From positions 1-31,739 of the forward strand of contig JBKEAJ010000012.1 of NCBI GenBank assembly GCA_047972135.1: DNA of 31,739 nt. Reading direction: 5' to 3'. This DNA comes from JBKEAJ01 sp047972135. GTDB lineage: Bacteria > Bacteroidota > Bacteroidia > Bacteroidales > Prolixibacteraceae. Shown piece by piece: positions 24,884-31,739 of the stretch; position 1 is the stretch's first letter, and every line of letters begins with the position of its first letter. Below the pieces are notes generated by a model. The model was not told where the DNA came from. It saw only the letters and a list, made by a program, of their open reading frames with translations, and made no database searches. The translations under genes and the position numbers were made by a program.

Positions 24884-25771
24884 TTAAGCACTCCTCCTGA
24901 GCTTCTCTATCTCTTCGATGCTTAAACCAGTAAGCTCGTGTGTCGTGGCATTATCATAACCCTTTGCAATCATGCGTAGTGCTATTTCATTCTTTTCTTT
25001 GCCTCGTGTTTCTGTTCGTTCTAGTTTTCTCCCTTTCTCAATGCCAATCTTCTCACCTTCTTCTCTAGCTGTATCAGGGGTGCTGTAATTATCTCTATCG
25101 GTCTTTAGGCTATCTTCATACACCCGCCATTCGTCGTGTGTAAACTTGGCTATCTCGGCTATCTCAAATATCTTTTCAAATACTCGTTCTTGCAAAGCAG
25201 CAGGTCGCTCCTGTAAACTTGCCAAATTACGAAGAGTAAACAACCATTTATCCCACATCGTTTCCAGCTTATCTACAGTCTTCGTGAACTTAGGCAACTC
25301 GATAAATATGTAATGTAGCTTGTCATACAAACCCTTGCCATCTGCTCGCCTTATTGACCCGTCGTGAACAAACTCTGTATCCGCTGCATCGAATATAAAA
25401 TTTAGGATACCAATCGAATAAACTGCATCAAGTCTATAATCCCAAGCTCCCTTGCAAGCCTGTTCCTGAATGGGAAAAGTAGAATAAAACACACTTCGCT
25501 CTTTAAAGTATCTTTGTCGTGCTTTCTGCATCTCGACAATGAATCTCTCACCACTGTGGCTCTCGCAATAAATATCGAACACCGACTTACGATCAATTTC
25601 CAAGTCGGGCAGATGCTCGGTGATTTTATAACTTATGTCCCTAACACGGCGATGTTCAGGCAAAAAAGTATTCAAAAAATCAATCATAATGTCTTTATTC
25701 TGCTCAGTGCCAAACAATTTCTTGAAACCGAAATCTGTCAAAGGATTTACATATTTATCGACTCTGCTCAT
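24884..25771 (-). CDS. Rpn-family PD-(D/E)XK nuclease (PDDEXK_2 / transposase_31-like)
   Basis: Rpn proteins are nucleases that promote RecA-independent recombination in E. coli; many database entries call them putative transposases. The 295-residue protein opens with YVNPLTDFGFKKLFGTEQNK, the typical family start. The nuclease core shows Asp66 in SVFDIYCE and Glu80/Gln82 in FIVEMQ. The middle covers SVFYSTFPIQEQ. The C-terminus is a charged helix with EKIGIEKGRKLER, ending EIEKLRRS. Its own -7 box lies upstream and a terminator follows, so it is a single-gene unit. No terminal inverted repeats typical of an IS were found around it. Confidence 0.9.
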   Translation of the reverse strand: MSRVDKYVNPLTDFGFKKLFGTEQNKDIMIDFLNTFLPEHRRVRDISYKITEHLPDLEIDRKSVFDIYCESHSGERFIVEMQKARQRYFKERSVFYSTFPIQEQACKGAWDYRLDAVYSIGILNFIFDAADTEFVHDGSIRRADGKGLYDKLHYIFIELPKFTKTVDKLETMWDKWLFTLRNLASLQERPAALQERVFEKIFEIAEIAKFTHDEWRVYEDSLKTDRDNYSTPDTAREEGEKIGIEKGRKLERTETRGKEKNEIALRMIAKGYDNATTHELTGLSIEEIEKLRRSA

Positions 25772-25796
25772 GACCTTAAGTATTTATATCCTCTTG

Positions 25797-25804
25797 CAAA
25801 GGTA
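25797..25804 (-). promoter_or_regulatory. -7 box TACCTTTG for the Rpn-family gene
   Basis: TAnnTTTG on the minus strand, 25 bases before the start codon, located between the MFS and Rpn genes. No clear -33 box. Confidence 0.5.
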
Positions 25805-25831
25805 GGTTTTTTTTGTTTAATTGTTTATTGC

Positions 25832-27091
25832 CTACTGCCGTATAGCAGTAAATCGACATCCAAGTGAAAATACTCCCGCAAGCAGAAGCATCACTGCCGA
25901 AAGCAATATTACACTACCAGGCAACAATAGACCCTTAGTAATGAATATCGGCAATAAAAGTCCTACAACAATCTGAGGCAAGGTTATAGTCAGATTGAAC
26001 AAGCCGACATACAACCCCAAACGCTTATGTGGTAGTCTTCGCGACAAATAAACATACGGGACAGACAAAATTGACGCCCATGCAATACCAATACCGAACA
26101 TACTAAGTATTTCATAAATCTGATTATTTGCAAGTCCAAAGACAAAAAAAGACACAGCTCCCAATATCAAGGAAATGAGATAAATACGCGACAAATTGCT
26201 CGTTGTGCCACTCCTATACAAAAAAATAGACATCAGCACAGAAACCGCATTGTAAATGCCAAACAACAAACCAACCCAAGCCTCCGAAGAACTGCTCCAC
26301 AGAGTAAAACTATATTCTTTTGCTCCAACAACAGTACTTGCATAGACCCACATAATAAAAAATGCGCCCCACGAGAAAAATTGGACAGGAAGCAATCTGA
26401 CTAAGGCTTTCTTGGCATCACTATCGGTCGCTCCCCCATCGGACTCTTCATTATTTACAAGCAAATCCGGGATATTTTTACAAGCCCTAGTGGTAACCAA
26501 AACCGAAATAATCAAGAAAAATGCTCCGACATACAAAGACAAGGCAACGCCCATCGAAAAAACATTGCCGGCACTACCTGCAAAGCTCGCCACAACAAAA
26601 GGCAGAATAGACCCAAGTACTGCCCCGAAGCCAATCAGCAGGGTCTGAATAGAGAAAGCCTTGGCATGCAAGTCCTTGGGAAAGAGGTCAGCAATCATAG
26701 ACCTAAAGGGCTTCATCATGATATTTATTCCGATGTTTATCAAGGCGATCAATATTACACTCGGAAGCAAGGAGGGCAGGTCTGAATAGTAGTGCAATAA
26801 AGGCAACAACACCATTGACACTGCGGTCAGTAGCATGCCGACAACAATAAATACTATCCATTTCCCCCGACCGCCTTTGTAGGTATCAGTAAGAAACCCT
26901 ACAATAGGCTGAACAACAGCTCCACTTATCGGAGCAACCAGCCAAAACCACGAAAGCTCCTCAACACTCGAACCTCCGACTATAAATATATAGCTAGTGT
27001 AGGCAGACAATAGCGCAAACACATATTGAATACCTACAAAACCAAAGTTTATTCCTACAAGACGCTTCGTGTCTACTGCCTGAACTGACAT
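25832..27091 (-). CDS. Major facilitator superfamily transporter, SLC45/sugar-like
   Basis: The 419-residue protein is very hydrophobic, with about 12 predicted membrane segments. WFWLVAPISGAVVQPIVGFLTD and the following YKGGRGKWIVF form the MFS loop-2 region in the style of SLC45/GPH-like sugar transporters. A central cytoplasmic loop (about 215-230, NNEESDGGATDSDAKK) separates the two halves. The probable role is proton-coupled sugar uptake, but the substrate is unknown. It starts 33 bases after the M20 peptidase stop on the same strand, so the two may share a transcript. Confidence 0.85.
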   Translation of the reverse strand: MSVQAVDTKRLVGINFGFVGIQYVFALLSAYTSYIFIVGGSSVEELSWFWLVAPISGAVVQPIVGFLTDTYKGGRGKWIVFIVVGMLLTAVSMVLLPLLHYYSDLPSLLPSVILIALINIGINIMMKPFRSMIADLFPKDLHAKAFSIQTLLIGFGAVLGSILPFVVASFAGSAGNVFSMGVALSLYVGAFFLIISVLVTTRACKNIPDLLVNNEESDGGATDSDAKKALVRLLPVQFFSWGAFFIMWVYASTVVGAKEYSFTLWSSSSEAWVGLLFGIYNAVSVLMSIFLYRSGTTSNLSRIYLISLILGAVSFFVFGLANNQIYEILSMFGIGIAWASILSVPYVYLSRRLPHKRLGLYVGLFNLTITLPQIVVGLLLPIFITKGLLLPGSVILLSAVMLLLAGVFSLGCRFTAIRQ

Positions 27092-27124
27092 TTATACTTA
27101 TTTCAGAAGTGATAAACCACGAAA

Positions 27125-28501
27125 CTACTTTTCCCCTCCGTAGTTTTTATAGAACATTACAATAGTTTCTATACCCTTGTAAAATCTGCTTAATGCAAAG
27201 TTCTCGTTGGGAGAGTGGATAGCATCAGACTCCAAGCCAAAACCCAACAACAAACTCTTGATACCCAAGACCTTCTCAAAAGTCGATATTATCGGAATAC
27301 TGCCGCCCGAACGCACAGGTATAGGTTCGTGTCCAAAGCTTTCAAGACAGGCTTGCACCGCTGCCTCATACTCTTTAGAGTCTATCGGACAAATATAGGC
27401 ATTACCACCATGAAGCGGCGTTACTTCTATCCTCGTTCCCTTAGGAGCATGCGATTCTAAATGCTCCTTTACAAGTTTCGATATTTTATCGTAGTCCTGA
27501 TTGGGAACTAAACGTGTAGAAATTTTCGCGTAAGCCTTCGATGGTAATACGGTCTTTGCTCCCTCGCCCATATAACCGCCCCAAATACCACAAACATCAA
27601 ACGACGGACGTATGCCCGTGCGCTCTAAGGTAGTAAAACCTGCCTCGCCGTTTACCTCATCAATGTCTAATAACTTCTTATATGCCTCCTCGTCAAAAGG
27701 AGCTTTGTTGAGCAACTGCCTCTCAGCAGCAGAACATTCATGTACATCATCATAAAAACCGGGAATAGTAACTTTCCCACTTTCGTCTACAAGACCCGCA
27801 ATTATCTGACATAGAGAATTTATTGGATTAGCAACAGCCCCTCCAAAAAGCCCAGAATGCAAGTCTTGTGCAGGTCCTGTTAACTCCACTTCCCAATAAG
27901 ACAACCCTCGCAAGCCAGTAGTTACAGTTGCTGTATCTTCATCTATCATCGAAGTGTCAGACACTAAGATAACATCGGCAGTGAGCATTTCTTTATGCTC
28001 CTCACACCACTTGCCCAAACTCGGAGAACCTATTTCTTCCTCCCCTTCAAGCATAAACTTAACATTACAATTCAGCTCGCCCGTTTTTAGTAAATATTCA
28101 AAAGCCTTGATGTGCATAAAGCTCTGCCCCTTGTCGTCGTTAGCTCCTCGTCCCCAAATTCGACCGTCTTTTATTATAGGCTCAAAAGGCTCGCTGTCCC
28201 ACAAATCAACAGGATCGACAGGCATAACATCCATGTGTCCATACACCAACACTGTCGGCAAACGACTGTCTATCAGCTTCTCTGCGTAGCAAACAGGGTT
28301 GCCGACAGTCTCATAAACCTCGGCTTTGTCTGCACCTGCATTGAGAAGAACCTCTTTCATCTTCTCTGCCACTTTATACATCTCTCCTTTCTTACTTGGA
28401 TCTGAGCTTATTGACGGTATTCTTAATACAGAAAACAACTCTTCCAACATCTTGTCTTTGTTTTGGTTGATATATGTCTCAACTCCTGATTTTGTAATCA
28501 T
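27125..28501 (-). CDS. M20-family metallopeptidase (dipeptidase)
   Basis: M20 peptidases hydrolyse dipeptides or acylated amino acids with two zinc ions. The 458-residue protein has His89 and Asp91 in VYGHMDVMP, Asp122 in GANDDKGQ (bridging), the catalytic Glu pair in EGEEEIGSPS (154-155), Asp182 in VSDTSM and the C-terminal His in DAIHSPNENF. The dimerisation domain occupies about 200-360. Length and motifs match the Bacteroidota M20 dipeptidases close to PepV/CNDP. No signal peptide is present, so it is cytoplasmic. Confidence 0.94.
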   Translation of the reverse strand: MITKSGVETYINQNKDKMLEELFSVLRIPSISSDPSKKGEMYKVAEKMKEVLLNAGADKAEVYETVGNPVCYAEKLIDSRLPTVLVYGHMDVMPVDPVDLWDSEPFEPIIKDGRIWGRGANDDKGQSFMHIKAFEYLLKTGELNCNVKFMLEGEEEIGSPSLGKWCEEHKEMLTADVILVSDTSMIDEDTATVTTGLRGLSYWEVELTGPAQDLHSGLFGGAVANPINSLCQIIAGLVDESGKVTIPGFYDDVHECSAAERQLLNKAPFDEEAYKKLLDIDEVNGEAGFTTLERTGIRPSFDVCGIWGGYMGEGAKTVLPSKAYAKISTRLVPNQDYDKISKLVKEHLESHAPKGTRIEVTPLHGGNAYICPIDSKEYEAAVQACLESFGHEPIPVRSGGSIPIISTFEKVLGIKSLLLGFGLESDAIHSPNENFALSRFYKGIETIVMFYKNYGGEK

Positions 28502-28586
28502 ACTTATATTTTTTATCGCAAGCTACAAAAAATATAACATCGTACCAAAGTAATTTTGTAACTAGATGAAATCCTCATAAAAAGAC

Positions 28587-28617
28587 TTGTGCATCCTTTT
28601 ATTTTTCATTACCTTTG
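28587..28617 (+). promoter_or_regulatory. Promoter of the rrf2/hemerythrin/PepSY operon
   Basis: CTTG ending at 28589 is 20 bases from TACCTTTG (28610-28617), fitting the -33/-7 consensus. The box is 24 bases before ATG 28642 and overlaps the alternative TTG at 28615, which is therefore unlikely as a start. Confidence 0.7.
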
Positions 28618-28641
28618 CTGCAGCGAATAATTTTGATTATT

Positions 28642-29067
28642 ATGATATTATCGAAAAGTACTAAATACGCCATAAGAGCTTTGATATGTATCAGCTATGA
28701 AAATGCAAGAGATTTTAAGCCTGGAGTGGAAGCTATCTCAAAAGAAATTGACGCTCCTCAGGCATACACAGCAAAGGTTCTACAAAGACTGACAAAGAGC
28801 AATCTACTAGGGTCGGCAAAAGGACGAGGAGGAGGTTTCTTTCTCGAAAATCCTGACCTGACTCCCTACGAAGTAATAGTAGAATTGGAGGGTAAGGCAT
28901 ATTTCGACAGTTGTGGCTTTGGCGTGAAAAATTGCAGCGACAGCAGCCCTTGTCTATTGCATGAAGAGTATAAACCTATTAAGGAAAAATATCTGATGCT
29001 TGTACAAAACCGGACAATAAAAATGTTGGCAGAAGACGTTACCAATGATGATGCCTTGAAATTATAA
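28642..29067 (+). CDS. Rrf2-family transcriptional regulator with three Fe-S-type cysteines
   Basis: The 141-residue protein starts MILSKSTKYAIRALICISYE, the standard Rrf2 winged-helix opening, with the wing GSAKGRGGGFFLENP (57-71). Three cysteines (91, 98, 104) in CGFGVKNCSDSSPC match the C-x6-C-x5-C arrangement that binds a [2Fe-2S] cluster in IscR/NsrR-type members. It probably senses iron-sulfur status, nitric oxide or redox state. Being first in the operon, it likely regulates itself and the hemerythrin gene 21 bases downstream. No operator is identified. Confidence 0.92.
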   Translation: MILSKSTKYAIRALICISYENARDFKPGVEAISKEIDAPQAYTAKVLQRLTKSNLLGSAKGRGGGFFLENPDLTPYEVIVELEGKAYFDSCGFGVKNCSDSSPCLLHEEYKPIKEKYLMLVQNRTIKMLAEDVTNDDALKL

Positions 29068-29088
29068 TACATATTTAAATACAAACAA

Positions 29089-29595
29089 ATGAATATTACA
29101 GAAGATTTAATGAACGAACATCAAGTAATTCTTGGTGTTATAGCAAAAACCCTCAACGAATGCGATAACATAGAGGGCGGCAAAGAGCTTAACAAAGATT
29201 TTTTCTCAAAAGTGGTAGACTTCATAAGAAATTATGCCGACAAGTTTCACCACGCTAAAGAAGAAGATATTCTTTTTACAAAGATGTTGGAAAACATGGC
29301 AAATATGCACTGCAACCCTATACCCGTGATGCTACACGAACATGAAGAGGGCAGGAATTACTTAAAAGGGATGGTCGATGGACTTGAAAACTCCGACACT
29401 AAGAAAATCATTTACTGCGCAAGAGGATATTGCACTCTGCTTCAGCAACATATATACAAAGAAGACAATGTACTCTATCCTATGGCAGAGGAAGCTATTT
29501 CCGAAACTCAGAAAGAGCAGCTAAACGAACAGTATAAGCAAGTGGAGGAGAAACTCAAAAAAGAACTTGATTTAGAACAACTTATAAACATCTAA
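29089..29595 (+). CDS. Hemerythrin-domain protein
   Basis: The 168-residue four-helix di-iron protein has His11 in MNEHQVI, His54-His55 and Glu58/Glu59 in KFHHAKEED, His83/His85 and Glu86 in MLHEHEEGR, and His121 and Glu125 in QHIYKEDNVLYP. All ligands of a DUF438/YtfE-like hemerythrin are present. Relatives repair iron-sulfur clusters damaged by NO or oxygen, or bind oxygen. It has no membrane segment. Its place between an Fe-S-sensing regulator and a membrane protein suggests a nitrosative or oxidative stress role. Confidence 0.92.
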   Translation: MNITEDLMNEHQVILGVIAKTLNECDNIEGGKELNKDFFSKVVDFIRNYADKFHHAKEEDILFTKMLENMANMHCNPIPVMLHEHEEGRNYLKGMVDGLENSDTKKIIYCARGYCTLLQQHIYKEDNVLYPMAEEAISETQKEQLNEQYKQVEEKLKKELDLEQLINI

Positions 29596-29603
29596 GTAAG
29601 CTA

Positions 29604-31148
29604 GTGAAGAAAAAAGGAGAACTTTTCAGAAAGCTACATAAATGGCCTGGACTTATTGTAGCTTTTTTCCTAATATTATTTAGCATATCCGGGATAATAC
29701 TAAACCACAGGATTTTTTTCTCAAATATTAGCGTAAATAGAAACTGGTTGCCTTCGGAGTATGAGTATAAAAACTGGAACAACAGCGGCGTTAAAGGGAA
29801 TTTTTTAATCAACAACGACAGCATTCTAGTTTATGGTAATATAGGAGTATGGCTGACCGACTCTACCTTCAAAGACTATAAGAACTTTAACCAAGGACTG
29901 GGAAAAGGTATTGACTTCCGAAAGGTCTCAGACATACAAATTGATGAAAACGGAAACTGGTACGCCACTACCTACTTTGGGCTTTACGCATACAACAAGC
30001 AGCGTGAGACTTGGGAGCAACTGACAAGCAAAGACAAATACGAACGCTTTGTGGGACTTGAAACTGTTGGCGACTCTATCTATGCAATGTCGCGAAACTA
30101 CTTGTATTCGGGCTTGTCGCAAGGAGTAAACACTACACTGAAAGGACGGATTATTCAAGCTCCACCAAATTATAAAAAAGAAGTTTCACTCTTCGAGACA
30201 ATATGGCAAATACACTCGGGCGAAATATTTGGGCTTGTAGGGAAGCTGATTGTCGACGCACTCGGACTTATTACTATTCTCCTCTCTGTCACAGGGATTA
30301 TATATTTCTTCTTCCCTAACATCATCAGAAAACGAAAACGAAAAAAGAAAGATACACGAAAACTGGGCTCTATCAACAACTGGTCCTTAAAATGGCATAA
30401 CAAATTGGGAGCTTGGACTTTTATTATACTCTCAATATGCTACTTCACAGGGATGTTCTTGCGCCCACCACTGCTCATTCCAATTGCTAACAGCAAGGTT
30501 GCTCCCATTAAATTCTCAAACCTCGATAGCCCCAACGCATGGAACGACAAGCTTCGAGATTTTGTCTACGATGAAGAAAAGAATAAATTTCTAGTATCCT
30601 CGTCTGGAGGTCTATTTTTTATGGATATGAAAACCCTAAAACCCGAATGGTGCAAGGTTCAAGCACCTATCAGCGTTATGGGCATCAACTGTTTCGACAA
30701 GTTTGACGACAAAGGTGCATACTTGATTGGCTCTTTCAGTGGCTTATTTCTATGGCATCCTAATAATCCGATTATTTACAACTTCGTCACAGGGCAAGAG
30801 TACAAAGGCGCTTCGTCGGGAAGACCAATAGGCGATTATAAGGTTGGCGGACTGATAAAAGACACTCATGGAAACAGATATATGCTTGATTACGACAAAG
30901 GCGCAAGCCCTCTATACCATGAAGATACCCTCCCACAAATGCCTGAAAATATTCTGACAGAATCAAAAATGTCGCTGTGGAGTTTATCGCTCGAAGTCCA
31001 CACTGCTAGAATATTTAACTTCTTGATGGGTGATTTCTATATACTTATCGTCCCACTGTCGGGCATAATAAGCGTGATGGTCACTATCAGTGGCTATATA
31101 TATTGGAGAAAAAAATTCCGAAGAAAGAAAAAGAAAAAGGCTCTATGA
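29604..31148 (+). CDS. PepSY-associated membrane protein with extracytoplasmic propeller-like domains
   Basis: The start is GTG, eight bases after the hemerythrin stop. The 514-residue protein has a first membrane helix (KLHKWPGLIVAFFLILFSIS), then an extracytoplasmic stretch with propeller-like strands (GNWYATTYFGLYAYN, SIYAMSRNYLYSG). A second helix pair starts HSGEIFGLVGKLIVDALG, with a third helix in KWHNKLGAWTFIILSICYF. A second outside domain follows (FLVSSSGGLFFMDM, YLIGSFSGLFLWHP). The C-terminal helix, VHTARIFNFLMGDFYILIV, repeats the H-x3-IF pattern of the second. The family is often linked to iron reduction or siderophore and heme uptake. The basic tails (RKRKRKKK, RRKKKKK) follow the membrane helices on the cytoplasmic side. 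Confidence 0.85.
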   Translation: MKKKGELFRKLHKWPGLIVAFFLILFSISGIILNHRIFFSNISVNRNWLPSEYEYKNWNNSGVKGNFLINNDSILVYGNIGVWLTDSTFKDYKNFNQGLGKGIDFRKVSDIQIDENGNWYATTYFGLYAYNKQRETWEQLTSKDKYERFVGLETVGDSIYAMSRNYLYSGLSQGVNTTLKGRIIQAPPNYKKEVSLFETIWQIHSGEIFGLVGKLIVDALGLITILLSVTGIIYFFFPNIIRKRKRKKKDTRKLGSINNWSLKWHNKLGAWTFIILSICYFTGMFLRPPLLIPIANSKVAPIKFSNLDSPNAWNDKLRDFVYDEEKNKFLVSSSGGLFFMDMKTLKPEWCKVQAPISVMGINCFDKFDDKGAYLIGSFSGLFLWHPNNPIIYNFVTGQEYKGASSGRPIGDYKVGGLIKDTHGNRYMLDYDKGASPLYHEDTLPQMPENILTESKMSLWSLSLEVHTARIFNFLMGDFYILIVPLSGIISVMVTISGYIYWRKKFRRKKKKKAL

Positions 31149-31739
31149 CGAATAGTTGTTAGTTGTTAGTTGTTAGTTTGAAGTTTAATGAATTATATTA
31201 ATAAATGAATAGCTTCCTGCTTTAGCTGGAGGAATAATAAAAATACAAACTACCCCGACTGCGGCACCCCTCCTTCTTCAAGGAGGGGATTTAAAAACTC
31301 TCCTCCTGCGAAGGAGGAGTACCCGAAGGGGGAGGAGGTGGCTGTTAATTGATACAACGATACTACAATGCTGTGATGTTACGATAGAATACGGAATGTT
31401 TTTAGGGACGTAGTCCCGATATCTTCGTAGCAAGAGGATATATACAAATAATAATAGGAGCGTTAGCCCTGATATAGATGCAGGTTGAATCGTTGAACTG
31501 TTTAATTGTTTATTCGTTTAAGGTTTAATCGTTTAGAGTTTAATCGTTTAGGGTTTAATTGTTTGAAGTTTAATGAATTATAGTAATAAATGAATAGCTT
31601 CCTGCTTTAGCTGGAGGAATAATAAATATACACACCACCCCGCCTGCGGCACCCCTCCTTCTGCAAGGCGGGGATGTAAAATCTCTCCTCCGGCGAAGGA
31701 GGAGTCCCCGACGGGGGAGGAGGTGGCTGTTAATTGATA
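31149..31739 (+). repeat. Tandem composite repeats, copies 4 and 5 (right end cut by window)
   Basis: The stretch starts with three near-copies of TTAGTTG (about 31154-31176). Copy 4 (31178-31562) has linker TTTAGCTGGAGGAATAAT, module A (31249-31344), module B with GGGAC-GTA-GTCCC at 31405-31417, module C and four 15-bp T-rich units (31515-31574; CGTTTAGGGTTTAAT is one). Copy 5 begins 385 bases later (linker from 31563, module A at 31634-31729) and runs off the window. Nothing coding is present. Confidence 0.92.

Noticed and set aside
24884..25771. Complete insertion sequence around the Rpn-family gene
   Set aside because: No terminal inverted repeats or target duplication were seen; it has an ordinary promoter and terminator.
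25833..25850. Terminator at the MFS gene end (TACTGC/GCAGTA)
   Set aside because: The stem overlaps the stop codon and is not followed by a T run on the minus strand.
31515..31574. Telomere-like TTTAGGG repeat
   Set aside because: The unit is 15 bp, only one copy contains the string, and it is embedded in an intergenic composite repeat also found internally.
31249..31739. CRISPR array
   Set aside because: The repeats are long, structured and spaced 385 bp apart with near-identical intervening sequence, and no cas gene is present.

Overview
The window reads as a chromosomal piece of a Bacteroidota bacterium, most likely order Bacteroidales. Supporting signs are -7 promoter boxes of the TAnnTTTG type (with a TTG/TTTG box 20-21 bases upstream in the best cases), a DUF4270 lipoprotein, a short F-ATPase epsilon subunit, a GH2 enzyme next to a sulfatase, a protease with a type IX secretion sorting domain, and an AdoCbl-dependent ribonucleotide reductase. 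I see no tRNA, rRNA, CRISPR, IS element or prophage. The family or genus cannot be fixed from this sequence.

Layout. 1-335: dispersed repeat, then ribE (riboflavin synthase). 1012-7334 is accessory and partly decayed: a Fic gene with a one-base frameshift, a multiply broken sulfatase, an intact GH2 glycosidase divergent from it, and a two-gene DUF488/OB-like cassette whose second gene has a small insertion. 7401-14954 (plus strand): a secreted EEP phosphatase/nuclease, mtaB, an inositol monophosphatase, a T9SS-exported serine protease, and the Nif3/zinc-ribbon pair. 15010-19957 (minus strand): cyclophilin, a GT5-like N-terminal domain protein, DUF4270, atpD and atpC. 20265-22817: nrdJ. 23415-28501 (minus strand): an M20 peptidase and MFS transporter pair, an Rpn/PDDEXK_2 protein, and a putative quinol monooxygenase with a KDG-type sugar kinase. 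28642-31148 (plus strand): Rrf2 regulator, hemerythrin and PepSY membrane protein, probably one operon.

The most unusual feature is a modular family of dispersed intergenic repeats. Composite units are built from a three-hairpin module, a module carrying a tiny GGGAC-GTA-GTCCC hairpin, a GGGC hairpin, a 15-bp T-rich tandem repeat and a linker. They lie at 1-250, 12852-12944, 22880-23408 (inverted) and 31178-31739 (tandem, period 385 bp). A second family, about 75-bp palindromes with GTCATTGCGAG arms, occurs at 1785, 8308 and 23183-23296. One of these palindrome clusters sits inside a composite repeat, and another separates the probable mtaB promoter from its start codon.

Reconstructing reading frames shows that three accessory genes (fic, sulfatase, OB-like) carry small indels, while the housekeeping genes around them look intact. 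This points to local gene decay, possible phase variation in one case, or homopolymer assembly errors that raw reads could exclude.
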